A stretch of 40,772 nucleotides of DNA from JANQLC01 sp036881805 (GCA_036881805.1 JBAJNK010000053.1:1-40772), one strand, 5' to 3'; positions 17,255 through 26,413 are shown, counted from the first letter of the stretch. Program-made: numbers and translations. Notes: generated by a model not told the origin, from the letters alone.

Positions 17255-18082
17255 TTGAATACGCTGAAAAAAACGGTGGACTACCTGGTTCAAAAGCAGT
17301 ATTGGGTGAGTTTTTGCGCGGCGGGTTTAGCCGGTTTTGTACAAAGGCTAAGCGGTTCTGAGAATTATCGTAAAAGCCTGTTCGTATTTTTTTCCACTTT
17401 GGTCATTTACAATCTGAATAGGACTTTGCGCTGGTATGTACACGGTAGTGAAAACAAATGGCAGGTCCCTGTTTGGAAACGGATAAGAGAAGCGCCCCAT
17501 GTATTCCTCGTGGGCGTTACCGGTGTTGCAGTCCTGCTTTTCAACATGCCATTGTACGCGGTTTACGCACTAGCCCCGGCTTTCATCTTCGGGTTCTTTT
17601 ATACCATGCCCCTGTACTACGCCAAGGCGAAATACATCTCGCTGCGGCGGGTAAAGGGCGTGAAAATTTTTCTTATCGCCATCTCTTGGGGTCTGGCTAT
17701 CGGGGTTTTTCCCTTGGAAAATTACAGCTCCGGATGGCAGTCTTTTAGCCTGATCTCTTTATTTGTGATCGGCATTGGCATTCCGTTTGACATACGGGAT
17801 TTGGTATGCGATCCCCCCCAGCTCAAAACCCTTCCCCAGCTCTTGGGAAAGACAAAAGCCAAAGCCATCGCCCTGCTTTGCCTGTCGGGTTCTTACATTT
17901 TTTTATGCGCTCTCAACCCTTTGCTGGTTTACAAGTTAGCTTATGCCGTCAGCCTATCGGTAACCGGCTTGCTGATCTGCCGCTCCAGCATCCAAAAGCC
18001 AAACTTTTATTACAGCTTTTGGGTAGAGGGTTGTTCGCTACTGCCACTACTCCTAAGCCTGGTTTTTGGGCTTTGGGTCTAA
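17255..18082 (+). CDS. UbiA-like integral membrane protein
   Basis: This 275-residue protein has eight or so hydrophobic segments. It carries remnants of the prenyltransferase aspartate motifs: NLNRTLRW at about 54-61 in place of the first DxxxD-type motif, and IPFDIRDL in the second half. The first motif lacks the usual aspartates, so catalytic prenyl transfer is uncertain. The start is TTG at 17255, the only start compatible with the N-terminus. It belongs to a group of Bacteroidota UbiA-like proteins without assigned substrate. Confidence 0.65.
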   Translation: MNTLKKTVDYLVQKQYWVSFCAAGLAGFVQRLSGSENYRKSLFVFFSTLVIYNLNRTLRWYVHGSENKWQVPVWKRIREAPHVFLVGVTGVAVLLFNMPLYAVYALAPAFIFGFFYTMPLYYAKAKYISLRRVKGVKIFLIAISWGLAIGVFPLENYSSGWQSFSLISLFVIGIGIPFDIRDLVCDPPQLKTLPQLLGKTKAKAIALLCLSGSYIFLCALNPLLVYKLAYAVSLSVTGLLICRSSIQKPNFYYSFWVEGCSLLPLLLSLVFGLWV

Positions 18083-18189
18083 ATTTACCTCGAATTATTC
18101 ATTGGGTTGCAAAGGTTTCGCGCCACTAGAGATCGATGAAATAAGCCCCCAAACATAAAACTGCCTTTGTCTTAAAGCACCCCCTGGAC

Positions 18190-19056
18190 TTATACCAAGT
18201 GATTCTGCGCCCGGTACGAAGAGCGCACGAGCGGACCGCTTTCCACGTATCGAAAGCCCATCTGTAAGCCTTCTTCGCGGTATTGGGCAAACCGATCCGG
18301 CGTGACAAACGCCTGTACGGGAATATGCGCAGGCGTGGGTTGCAGGTACTGTCCCAGTGTAACCACATCCACGTCTGCCCTTCGCAGATCTGCCAGCGTT
18401 TCCATCACTTCGTCTTCCCGTTCGCCCAAACCCAGCATAATACCCGACTTGGTACGGCGCTGCCCGGCTTTTTTGAGGTAGTGTAAAACCCGTAAACTCC
18501 TATCGTATTGCGCCTGTATACGCACCTGGCGCGTCAAGCGGCGAACGGTTTCCACGTTGTGCGAGATAATTTCCGGAGCGACTGCTAGCACGCGGTCTAT
18601 ATTTCTATCTACACCTTGAAAATCGGGAATCAAGGTTTCCAGTGTGGTACCCGGACTCATGCGACGAATCGCGTTAACTGTCTCGGCCCACAGGATAGAA
18701 CCCCCGTCTTTTAGGTCATCTCGGTCTACAGCGGTGAGCACGGCGTGTTTGATCTGCATCAGCTTGATGGAGCGCGCCACTTTTTCGGGTTCTTCCCAGT
18801 CCACCCGATCGGGACGGCCGGTCTGTACCGCACAAAAGGCACAGGAACGGGTACAGGTATTTCCCAAAATCATGAAAGTGGCCGTACCCACACCCCAACA
18901 TTCACCCATATTGGGACAATTCCCGCTTTGGCAAATCGTATGCAGCCCGTACCGATCCACCAGCCCCCGGAGTTCCGTATACTTCTTGCCGGTTGGCAAT
19001 TTTACGCGCAACCACTTGGGTTTAGCCGGTTTATTTCGCTCCAATACAGCTTCCAT
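18190..19056 (-). CDS. lipA: Lipoyl synthase
   Basis: This 288-residue radical SAM enzyme inserts two sulphurs into octanoyl groups on carrier proteins. Both iron-sulphur sites are complete: the auxiliary cluster C42-C47-C53 (ICQSGNCPNMGECW) and the radical SAM cluster C68-C72-C75 (CTRSCAFC). The C-terminal RSSY serine ligand is at about 278-281. The product is needed by GcvH and by the E2 acyltransferase encoded in this window. The start is the ATG at 19054-19056. Confidence 0.96.
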   Translation of the reverse strand: MEAVLERNKPAKPKWLRVKLPTGKKYTELRGLVDRYGLHTICQSGNCPNMGECWGVGTATFMILGNTCTRSCAFCAVQTGRPDRVDWEEPEKVARSIKLMQIKHAVLTAVDRDDLKDGGSILWAETVNAIRRMSPGTTLETLIPDFQGVDRNIDRVLAVAPEIISHNVETVRRLTRQVRIQAQYDRSLRVLHYLKKAGQRRTKSGIMLGLGEREDEVMETLADLRRADVDVVTLGQYLQPTPAHIPVQAFVTPDRFAQYREEGLQMGFRYVESGPLVRSSYRAQNHLV

Positions 19057-19154
19057 AAGCGCCTTTCAAGCGGTAAAATTACAAACCGCATCCTACTTTT
19101 TCAAATCTTTGTCCGGCCGCACCCAATCCAAGCGGACTTTTTTCGACGACTCGC

Positions 19155-19373
19155 TCATTTGGAATTATCTCGTGCTGCTTCGCAATTGCCGATTTCATCG
19201 GCCGGCTTTCCACAAAGAGAACAGGATGCATCCCCACCTTTGAGCAAAGGATTTTGGCTGGCACAAGTGCCGGGGAATTTCCCTCCCTTTTTAGCCCACA
19301 ATTTTATTGCCATGCCAGCAAAGCCAAGGGTTAACAGTCCTATAGCGAGTAAGGCCACTTTCCATTCCACCAT
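19155..19373 (-). CDS. Small membrane protein with C-terminal cysteine cluster
   Basis: The product has 72 residues: one N-terminal transmembrane helix at about 6-26, then a basic stretch (KLWAKKGGKF) and a tail with four cysteines (G-T-C, SCSLCGK, G-N-C). The layout resembles small Bacteroidota proteins annotated only as membrane or secreted protein, and loosely NqrM, which also has a helix plus cysteines. Function unknown; metal or iron-sulphur binding is a guess from the cysteines. It lies upstream of lipA on the same strand, 98 bases away. Confidence 0.6.
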   Translation of the reverse strand: MVEWKVALLAIGLLTLGFAGMAIKLWAKKGGKFPGTCASQNPLLKGGDASCSLCGKPADEIGNCEAARDNSK

Positions 19374-19414
19374 TTATTTTTTTACAAATTTACGAGATGT
19401 GTGAAAGCGGACCA

Positions 19415-19510
19415 CATATAAGTCAAAAAACCAAAAAAGTCCCCGTTTTTTAAATGGGCGTAAAAGGACAAACGCCAAAAGAAGAACCGCTTTTTTAAAA
19501 CCACTGCGAA
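19415..19510 (-). repeat. Two repeat units F after leuB (minus strand)
   Basis: On the minus strand two units about 46 bp apart read TTTTAAAAAAGCGG and ATTTAAAAAACGGGGACTTT, each followed by T-rich sequence and separated by GTTTGTCC. They match the array units elsewhere. They lie directly downstream of leuB in the direction of transcription. Confidence 0.5.
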
Positions 19511-19538
19511 GACTTTCCATATCAAAGGCTTGGGTCTC

Positions 19539-20624
19539 TCATTGCAGCGGCACACCGGGCGAATGGACCTCTCTTGCGACCCAATCGCCCACAGCAGCCG
19601 TACCCCAAGGCGCTTTGCCCACTGCCAAATCTGCCGTAAGCACCCCAGCTTCGAGGGATTTTTCAACGGCCTGACGGACGGCCAAAGCCTCGGTCTTTAA
19701 TCCGAATGCCATTTCCAGCAGCATAGCAGCCGATAAAATGCTGGCCAACGGATTGGCGATATCCCTTCCAGCCGCCTGGGGATACGAGCCGTGTATGGGT
19801 TCGAACAACTCGACGAGATCGCCGAGGGAAGCTGAGGGCATAATACCCATGCTACCGGTTATCACGCTGGCTTCATCGGTTAAAATATCGCCGAATAGGT
19901 TTGCGGTAATCAATACATCGTAGGTGGCAGGCCATTGGATTAAGCGCATGGCTACCGCATCGACAAATTCATAACAAACGCTTACCTCCGGATACTCGGA
20001 CTCCATATTTTGAACCGTCTCACGCCAGAGCCTCGAGGTGGCCAACACATTGGCTTTGTCGACTACCGTCAGCTTTCGCCTTCGCTTTAACGCCAATTCA
20101 AAACCGATACGCGCCAGGCGTTCGACCTCTCCTTTTGAATACACCGCCGTATCAAAAGCAGTCGATCCATTTTCGGAACGTCCGCGGGGTTCCCCAAAGT
20201 AGATGCCACCCGTGAGTTCGCGTACAAAGATAAAGTCCGCCTTCTCAATTCGCGCGCGCTGCAAAGGGGAACGGTCTATCAGACTCGGAAAAACAAAAGT
20301 AGGGCGTACATTGGCATATAGACTCAAAGCCTTTCGCATTTGCAGTAACCCCTGTTCAGGTCGCAGCTCAGCGCTGGGATCGCTATCGTATTTCAGATCG
20401 CCGACCGCACCGAATAAAACCGCATCGCTCTTCAGGCAGATTTCATGTGTGGACTCGGGATAAGGGTTTCCACAGGCGTTGATAGCTACACCCCCTATGG
20501 GGGCCTGGTGAAAGGAAAAGTTGTGGTCAAATCGCGCGCCGACGGCTTGCAGCACTTTTACTGCCTGAGCGGTGACCTCGGGACCTATTCCATCGCCCGC
20601 CAAAACAGCTAGGTTCGCATCCAT
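19539..20624 (-). CDS. leuB: 3-isopropylmalate dehydrogenase
   Basis: This 361-residue NAD-dependent enzyme performs the third step of the leucine branch, oxidising and decarboxylating 3-isopropylmalate. Motifs: GDGIGPEV near the N-terminus, RELTGGIYFG, and NLFGDILTDEAS with the metal-binding aspartates, followed by GSMGIMPSASLG. It is the last gene of the leuACDB run, and its start overlaps the end of leuD by 16 bases. Confidence 0.96.
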   Translation of the reverse strand: MDANLAVLAGDGIGPEVTAQAVKVLQAVGARFDHNFSFHQAPIGGVAINACGNPYPESTHEICLKSDAVLFGAVGDLKYDSDPSAELRPEQGLLQMRKALSLYANVRPTFVFPSLIDRSPLQRARIEKADFIFVRELTGGIYFGEPRGRSENGSTAFDTAVYSKGEVERLARIGFELALKRRRKLTVVDKANVLATSRLWRETVQNMESEYPEVSVCYEFVDAVAMRLIQWPATYDVLITANLFGDILTDEASVITGSMGIMPSASLGDLVELFEPIHGSYPQAAGRDIANPLASILSAAMLLEMAFGLKTEALAVRQAVEKSLEAGVLTADLAVGKAPWGTAAVGDWVAREVHSPGVPLQ

Positions 20625-21214
20625 CGGGTCTTTTTCTCGTATTGCAAAATGTCCGCTTGCATATCCAAGAGGTAGTCGATGTCGTCAAATCCATTGCGCA
20701 AGCACGCCTTTTTATAGGCGTTGATTTCAAAGTGAGCCACTAGGGGGATGCCCACTACGGCGAAGGTCTGGGCCGGCAAGTCGACGTGATAAGCGGTTTT
20801 TGGATTTTCCAGTGTGCGGTTCGTGATTTCGCACACGAGAGATTCCGCTAAGGTAATCGGGAGCAATCCGATATTCAAGGCGTTATTTTGAAATATATCG
20901 GCAAAAAAACTGCTGACCACCACGCGAAAGCCGTAATCGTACAAGGCCCAAGCCGCGTGTTCTCGGCTGGAACCGCATCCAAAATTGCGCCCTGCCAGTA
21001 AGATTTTGCCCCGATAGTTCGGGTTGTTCAATACGAAGTCCGCCTTGGGCCGACCGCTTTCCGCATACCGCCAATCGCGGAATAAATGGTCGGCAAAACC
21101 TTTGCGTTCGGTGGCTTTTAAAAAGCGAGCCGGAACGATCTGATCGGTATCGACATGGTCGATCGGTAAGGGGACAGCGGTGGTGGTAAGGGTCGCAAAC
21201 TCGTCTATGGCCAT
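20609..21214 (-). CDS. leuD: 3-isopropylmalate dehydratase small subunit
   Basis: This 201-residue swivel-domain subunit works with LeuC to isomerise 2- to 3-isopropylmalate. Visible motifs are VDTDQIVPARFLK and AGRNFGCGSSREHAAWAL. The length is normal. It sits 3 bases after leuC and overlaps leuB, consistent with translational coupling. Confidence 0.96.
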   Translation of the reverse strand: MAIDEFATLTTTAVPLPIDHVDTDQIVPARFLKATERKGFADHLFRDWRYAESGRPKADFVLNNPNYRGKILLAGRNFGCGSSREHAAWALYDYGFRVVVSSFFADIFQNNALNIGLLPITLAESLVCEITNRTLENPKTAYHVDLPAQTFAVVGIPLVAHFEINAYKKACLRNGFDDIDYLLDMQADILQYEKKTRWMRT

Positions 21215-21217
21215 AAT

Positions 21218-22618
21218 TCAGATGAAATCTCTCGGATCGGTTATCTTTCCCGTTATGGCAGCTGCAGCAGCTACCAACGGGCTCGCCAGTAAGGTACGGG
21301 CACCGGGGCCTTGTCGGCCTTCAAAATTCCGATTGGAAGTAGAAACGGCGTACTTTCCGGCCGGTATTTTATCCTCGTTCATCCCCAGACAAGCGGAACA
21401 GCCCGGTTGGCGCAACGCAAAGCCAGCTGCTTTTAAAACCGAATCGATGCCCTCTTCGCAAATTTGCCTTTCCACCGCTTTGCTACCCGGTACCAACCAA
21501 GCCGAGACACCTTCGGCTTTGCGATGGCCTTTTACCAAGGTGGCAAACCGACGAAAATCCGCTATGCGCCCGTTGGTGCAACTGCCCAAAAAAACGTAGT
21601 CGATCGGCTTGCCCAACAGTTTTTCACCTTCACAAAAACCCATGTATCGCAAGGCTTTTTGAAAAGATGCAGCGGCGTCCTTCACACTTTTGGGCGAGGG
21701 GATCTCCGCATCGATTGGCATGCCCATACCCGGATTGGTGCCAAAGGTGATCACAGGTGTAATGTCTTCGGCTTTGAACCGGTATTCCTCGTCGAATTGG
21801 GCCCCTGGGTCGCTGGATAAGACTTTCCAATAGGCGACTGCCCGATCCCAGTCCGGGCCTTTTGGGCTAAACGCCCTGCCTTGTAAGTAGTCAAATGTGG
21901 TTTGGTCTGGCGCCATCATGCCGCCGCGCGCACCCATTTCGATACTCATGTTGCAAACGGTCATCCGCTCTTCCATACTCAAATTTTCCAAGGTCGTACC
22001 GGCGTATTCCACAAAGTAGCCCGTAGCCCCAGAGGCGCTCAGACGACTGATTATGTAGAGGATTAAATCCTTGGCGGTGACCCCTGGGTGTAAATCACCT
22101 TCAACCGAAATGCGCATGGTTTTGGGTTGCGTTTGAAAAAGGCATTGGGTCGCCAAAACCATTTCGACTTCACTGGTGCCAATCCCAAAGGCGATGCTGC
22201 CAAATGCACCGTGGGTAGCGGTATGCGAATCGCCGCAAACCAGCGTCATACCGGGTTGGGTAATGCCCAGCTCAGGGCCGATTACGTGTACGATGCCATT
22301 GTGTACGTGACCGATGTCGTACAGTTCGATGCCCGCTGCCTCGCAATTTTTTCGGAGGGCGGCTAGCTGCTGGGCCGAAAGGGCATCGCGAATGGGTTTG
22401 TCTTGATGCAAAGTCGGTATGTTGTGATCGGCTGTAGCCACGGTTTGTTCAGGACGAAATACCGGTATTCCCCGCCTGCGCAAGCCATTAAAAGCAACCG
22501 GAGAGGTCACTTCGTGAATGAGGTGCGCATCGATGTAGAGCACCTGAGCCCCGCCGGCTACTTCCTTGACTACATGGGCATCCCAGACCTTTTCAAATAG
22601 TGTTTTGGGTTGGGTCAT
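21218..22618 (-). CDS. leuC: 3-isopropylmalate dehydratase large subunit
   Basis: This 466-residue aconitase-family subunit carries a 4Fe-4S cluster. Cluster ligands are visible in FLGSCTNGRIADFR and PGCSACLGMNED; the N-terminus MTQPKTLFEKVWDAHVV and CGDSHTATHGAFG are typical. The ATG at 22616-22618 overlaps the leuA stop (ATGA), and the longer open frame upstream lies inside leuA. Confidence 0.96.
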   Translation of the reverse strand: MTQPKTLFEKVWDAHVVKEVAGGAQVLYIDAHLIHEVTSPVAFNGLRRRGIPVFRPEQTVATADHNIPTLHQDKPIRDALSAQQLAALRKNCEAAGIELYDIGHVHNGIVHVIGPELGITQPGMTLVCGDSHTATHGAFGSIAFGIGTSEVEMVLATQCLFQTQPKTMRISVEGDLHPGVTAKDLILYIISRLSASGATGYFVEYAGTTLENLSMEERMTVCNMSIEMGARGGMMAPDQTTFDYLQGRAFSPKGPDWDRAVAYWKVLSSDPGAQFDEEYRFKAEDITPVITFGTNPGMGMPIDAEIPSPKSVKDAAASFQKALRYMGFCEGEKLLGKPIDYVFLGSCTNGRIADFRRFATLVKGHRKAEGVSAWLVPGSKAVERQICEEGIDSVLKAAGFALRQPGCSACLGMNEDKIPAGKYAVSTSNRNFEGRQGPGARTLLASPLVAAAAAITGKITDPRDFI

Positions 22619-24114
22619 GGCGTTGAGATAGCTTGGTTTAGGGCATCTACAAAGGCTTTTGCAGCCGCTTCTACAATATCGGTGTGCGCAGCAAAACCAC
22701 TGTAAACCTTGCCTTTGCACTTAGCCTGAACGTGTACTTTGCAAATGTCGTCACTGCCCTTTGTCATGGGTTGGATGCACCATTCGCCCATGGTGCATTC
22801 GCTGGGGACGACCTTTTTAATCGCGCGGATAGCCGCGTCTACCGAGCCGTTACCGGTTGCTGTGGCCTCAAAGGACTGGCCGGAAATATTTAGGCAGACA
22901 GTGGCCTCAGGTTGGGCACCACTGGCACTGCGCAGCTGCAAGGCCTCCCATGCGATCCGCTCAGCGCTGCCCTTGGAAACGCCCATCAAGCGATGCAAAT
23001 CCCCGTCTCGGATATCCTTTTTCTCATCGGCGAGCTTTAAAAACGCCTGATAAGCTCGGTCTAAGGCTTCCTTGTCCAAGCGAAAGCCGAGCAATTCCAG
23101 CCGGTGCTTAAGCGCTGCCCGCCCACTGCGGGCTGTGAGGACGATAGCCGATTCCGCCACACCGACTGCAGCTGGGTCGATAATTTCGTAATTCTCCCGG
23201 TGTTTTAACACCCCATCCTGGTGAATACCCGAAGAATGGGCAAAGGCATTGCGTCCCACAATCGCTTTGTTGGGTTGTATCGGCATATGCATAGCGGCAG
23301 ACACCAGGCGGCTGGTCTCGTATATTTTTTGGGTATCGATATCGCTCTGAAAATCGAGCTCCCTATGGCTGTTAATCGCCATGATTACCTCTTCCAAAGC
23401 CGTATTTCCAGCGCGCTCCCCAATGCCGTTTACCGTGACCTCCACCTGACGTGCGCCCGCCTGTACGCCGGCCAAGGTATTGGCCGTGGCCAAACCCAAG
23501 TCGTTGTGACAATGGGTAGAAATAATCGCTTTGTCGATGTTTTTGACGTGGTTGACCAGATACGTTATCCGCTCCGCATATCGATGGGGCAAACAATAAC
23601 CGGTGGTGTCGGGGATATTGACCACCGTAGCGCCTGCAGCGATCACAGCTGTTATCACCTCAGCCAGGTATTCGTTTTCACTGCGGCCCGCATCTTCGGC
23701 ATAAAACTCCACATCTTCCACAAAGGACTTGGCGTACTGTACCGCTTCTACCGCACGCGCCAAAACCGCTTTGGGGGTACTGTTCAATTTGTACTGGATG
23801 TGAAAGGGAGAGGTCCCAATACCGGTGTGGATACGCGGCTTCTTCGCGAGCTTAAGGGCATCGGCAGCCACCGCTATATCCCTTTTTACCGCACGTGTGA
23901 GCGCACAAATAGTCGGGTTGCGCACCGCTTTAGCGATTTCGACTACCGAATTGAAATCACCTGGACTGGATATGGGAAAGCCCGCTTCGAGTACATCTAC
24001 TCCCAAGCGCTCCAAGGCTTTTGCTACTTCAACCTTTTCCGCAGTATTCAACTGGCAACCGGGAACTTGCTCACCGTCGCGCAAGGTCGTGTCAAAAATT
24101 TGCAAACGGCTCAT
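22615..24114 (-). CDS. leuA: 2-isopropylmalate synthase
   Basis: This 499-residue enzyme condenses acetyl-CoA with 2-oxoisovalerate, the first step of leucine synthesis. The TIM-barrel domain shows FDTTLRDGEQVPG near the N-terminus, the metal site STHCHNDLGLA, and NGIGERAGN. The C-terminal part (about 380-499) is the LeuA regulatory domain, where leucine feedback would act. It is the first gene of the operon, with a predicted -7 box close upstream. Confidence 0.96.
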   Translation of the reverse strand: MSRLQIFDTTLRDGEQVPGCQLNTAEKVEVAKALERLGVDVLEAGFPISSPGDFNSVVEIAKAVRNPTICALTRAVKRDIAVAADALKLAKKPRIHTGIGTSPFHIQYKLNSTPKAVLARAVEAVQYAKSFVEDVEFYAEDAGRSENEYLAEVITAVIAAGATVVNIPDTTGYCLPHRYAERITYLVNHVKNIDKAIISTHCHNDLGLATANTLAGVQAGARQVEVTVNGIGERAGNTALEEVIMAINSHRELDFQSDIDTQKIYETSRLVSAAMHMPIQPNKAIVGRNAFAHSSGIHQDGVLKHRENYEIIDPAAVGVAESAIVLTARSGRAALKHRLELLGFRLDKEALDRAYQAFLKLADEKKDIRDGDLHRLMGVSKGSAERIAWEALQLRSASGAQPEATVCLNISGQSFEATATGNGSVDAAIRAIKKVVPSECTMGEWCIQPMTKGSDDICKVHVQAKCKGKVYSGFAAHTDIVEAAAKAFVDALNQAISTP

Positions 24115-24138
24115 AAAAGGATGCGGTTTTTATCACCC

Positions 24139-24146
24139 CAAATATA
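24139..24146 (-). promoter_or_regulatory. Predicted -7 element for the leu operon
   Basis: Minus-strand TATATTTG, a perfect TAnnTTTG, ends 24 bases before the leuA ATG. A TTGC lies about 22 bases further upstream as a weak -33 box. No leader peptide or T-box is seen. Confidence 0.4.
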
Positions 24147-24290
24147 GTGAAAAAACCTTTTGCCAGCCGCAAGATTTTCAGAGAACTGTGCGCATCGCCC
24201 AAAATACGGAGAACGCTGTCCAACCGGTTGAGATCGATAGGCCAAGATCTTACAAAGCCCGACCCGCTGGCACGGCAAATCCCCTTTGGG

Positions 24291-24581
24291 CTAAAAGGTA
24301 TACCCCACACCCGGGTATATTCCAATTTCTACCTGTCTAGTACATGGTCTTATCCAATGCAAATCCAAACCCGCTTTGATACTCGGGTCAGAAGCGAATA
24401 CATGCCTGTCATACCCATGTAGGTCAGCTATTCAAATGCGACAGATCAAAGAGAAGATATAAAAATGATGGTCTGCATCAAAGGGGTGGGATTCGGTACG
24501 GGCACCATAACTCCATAAGCGATTTTTTATCCCCCTATAGTTTGGATTCCGATATGGCTCAACGCCACCACGAGTTCCATC
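24291..24581 (-). pseudogene. Remnant of a beta-barrel-like protein, one internal stop
   Basis: On the minus strand a single frame runs from 24581 to a TAG at 24291-24293, broken only by a TGA at 24432-24434. The first piece contains PYRNPNYRGIKNRLWSYGAR and DADHHFYIFSL. The second contains SIKAGLDLHW and ends QVEIGIYPGVGYTF, whose terminal aromatic residue and alternating pattern resemble the last strand of outer-membrane barrels. There is no start codon with upstream homology. The family is not identified. Confidence 0.4.
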
Positions 24582-24657
24582 TTACAATGTCTCTTTTTTC
24601 AATAGATCAAAGGTATACAAATTATCACGAATCTGTTTCCCCTGCTATCTGCCGGGT

Positions 24658-24867
24658 TTACTTATTTCTGCTTAGCTTAAAATTCACTGTTAGTTTTAAG
24701 CCAAAATCATCTGCTGTTTTTCGCAGTTTTTCAATCGGCATATGACGGCTGCCCCTGCAATATTGTTGAATATTTGCGGGAAAACACCCCCTTTTTGCTG
24801 CGAATTGCGATTGATTTAGTCCTGTTTTTTGGAGTAAATCAAGGAATATTTCTTGTTCTATTCTCAT
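24658..24867 (-). CDS. Small XRE-type helix-turn-helix protein
   Basis: The product is a 69-residue DNA-binding protein. Residues about 10-60 fit a five-helix XRE/Cro fold, with the recognition region NQSQFAAKRGCFPANIQQYCRG and then IEKLRKTADDFGLKL. The ATG at 24865-24867 overlaps the TGA of an upstream frame (ATGA), and a 20-base perfect palindrome lies 40 bases before it. It is probably an autoregulated repressor or the antitoxin-like partner of a lost gene. The open frame extends to 24924 but that extension runs through the palindrome and has no homology. Confidence 0.65.
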   Translation of the reverse strand: MRIEQEIFLDLLQKTGLNQSQFAAKRGCFPANIQQYCRGSRHMPIEKLRKTADDFGLKLTVNFKLSRNK

Positions 24868-25097
24868 ATTCTTTTTATATCTCGGAAAGCTGAAAAATAG
24901 GCTTTGCCACATGTTATATAACATGTGTGGTTTTTAAATTCTCTTTTGTATTCTTTTGCCTTTTCTCTGTTTTTTAAAAACCAGTAATTTCTGCTTGTTA
25001 CCCAACCCCAGTGATCTGACGCACGGATAACATATTCTCCTTTTTCGTCTTTACCATTAAAGGCATGGTTATACCGAGGCCCTCCAAAAAACCGCGC
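24864..25097 (-). pseudogene. 5'-truncated gene overlapping the HTH gene
   Basis: A minus-strand frame of 77 codons has clear protein character (RFFGGPRYNHAFNGKDEKGE, then VIRASDHWGWVTSRNYWF). It contains no ATG, GTG or TTG and begins at an in-frame stop at 25098-25100, only 20-odd bases from the end of the E2 gene. Its TGA overlaps the HTH gene start, the pattern of a translationally coupled two-gene module. The front of the gene has therefore been lost. The family is not recognised; a toxin-like or accessory role is only a guess from the pairing. Confidence 0.5.
24908..24927. promoter_or_regulatory. 20-bp perfect palindrome, candidate operator
   Basis: CACATGTTATATAACATGTG reads identically on both strands. 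It lies 40 bases upstream of the HTH gene ATG, inside the 3' part of the truncated gene. XRE repressors commonly bind such sites, so autoregulation is a reasonable inference. Confidence 0.5.
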
Positions 25098-25120
25098 TCA
25101 AATCACCGATATGGTCTAAT

Positions 25121-26389
25121 TCAAAATTCCGCATCGGCGTTATAATTTTCCAAGTAGTCCGCTACTCGCCTGGCAAATCGACTGCCCAGCGCACCGTCTA
25201 TCACGCGGTGGTCATAGGTATGAGACAAAAGCATTTTTTGGCGAATCGCCAGCACATCGCCTTGGATTGTTTCCAATACCGCCGGTACTTTTCGTATGGC
25301 CCCTAAGGCTAAAATCGCTACCTGAGGCTGGTTGATAATGGGCGTGCCCATAATGCTACCAAAGGTACCGATATTGGTTACCGTATATGTACCATCCTGT
25401 ATTTCATCGGGCTTCAAAGCGTTGCGCCGCGCACGGGCAGCGAGGTCATTTACGACTTTGCTCAATCCGGAAAGGCTGTACTGGTTTGCATTCTTGATGA
25501 CCGGCACGATCAAATTGCCGCTGGGCAGTGCTGTGGCCATGCCTATGTGAATGCACTTCTTTCGGATGATTCTATCACCGTCCACCGAAACGTTTACCAT
25601 GGGGAAATCTGCAATGGCTTTGACAACAGCCTGTATAAAGAGGGGCATAAAGGTAATTTTTTCACCTTCTCGCGCAAAGAATTTATCCTTGATGCGATTG
25701 CGCCAATTGACCATATCAGTCACATCGGCTTCTACAAAAGAGGTGACATGCGGCGACACTTGCTTGCTCCGCAGCATATGCGCTGCGATCTGCTTGCGCA
25801 CGCGATCCATTTCAATGATCTCATCACCCGCAGCCGGCGTGGACTGAACCGGCGTCACGCGGCCCGCTTTAGGCTGAGTCGTCCCTGTCCCAACTCTCAC
25901 AGTGGGCGCTGGGGCAAAACCCGATTTTTTACGCGCCACATAGGCCAACATATCGTCCTTGGTCACGCGCCCGTTGGCGCCGGTCCCCGGGATGCCTTCC
26001 AATTCCCGTTGTGAAATGCATTCGCGTTGCGCGATGGTTTTTACCAAAGGTGAGTAAAAATGCGATTCGGAAGACCTGATGGGCACGGCAGTATCAGCTG
26101 CGAAAACACCCGATTCGGTATGCGCGTCCGCTTCTACTGTTGCACCACCTCGGGTCTCGAGGACAGCCACGGATTGGCCTACCTTTACCAGCTCGTCCGT
26201 GCGCACCAACTTCTTCTTGAGTACCCCCGATACAGGCGAAGGAATATCACTATCCACCTTATCGGTTGCGATTTCCAACACCGATTCATCCAAATCTATC
26301 GGATCACCCTCTTCTTTCAGCCATTTAATGACCGTGGCTTCGGCGATGCTCTCGCCCATCTCGGGTAAGGTGAGTTTGTACTCCGCCAT
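25121..26389 (-). CDS. Dihydrolipoyl acyltransferase (E2 of a 2-oxoacid dehydrogenase complex)
   Basis: This 422-residue protein has the standard E2 layout. There is one lipoyl domain at about 2-78 with the modified lysine K44 in EIATDKVDSDIP. A peripheral-subunit-binding domain lies at about 118-155 (SPLVKTIAQRE..., GTGANGRVTKDD), followed by a linker rich in P, T and A. The catalytic domain ends with DHRVIDG, H394 and D398. The E2 could serve a pyruvate, branched-chain or 2-oxoglutarate complex; sequence features alone do not decide. The start is the ATG at 26387-26389, after a perfect -7 box. No E1 gene is adjacent. Confidence 0.9.
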   Translation of the reverse strand: MAEYKLTLPEMGESIAEATVIKWLKEEGDPIDLDESVLEIATDKVDSDIPSPVSGVLKKKLVRTDELVKVGQSVAVLETRGGATVEADAHTESGVFAADTAVPIRSSESHFYSPLVKTIAQRECISQRELEGIPGTGANGRVTKDDMLAYVARKKSGFAPAPTVRVGTGTTQPKAGRVTPVQSTPAAGDEIIEMDRVRKQIAAHMLRSKQVSPHVTSFVEADVTDMVNWRNRIKDKFFAREGEKITFMPLFIQAVVKAIADFPMVNVSVDGDRIIRKKCIHIGMATALPSGNLIVPVIKNANQYSLSGLSKVVNDLAARARRNALKPDEIQDGTYTVTNIGTFGSIMGTPIINQPQVAILALGAIRKVPAVLETIQGDVLAIRQKMLLSHTYDHRVIDGALGSRFARRVADYLENYNADAEF

Positions 26390-26413
26390 CTGTTTTGTGC
26401 GTTTGTTCAGACA

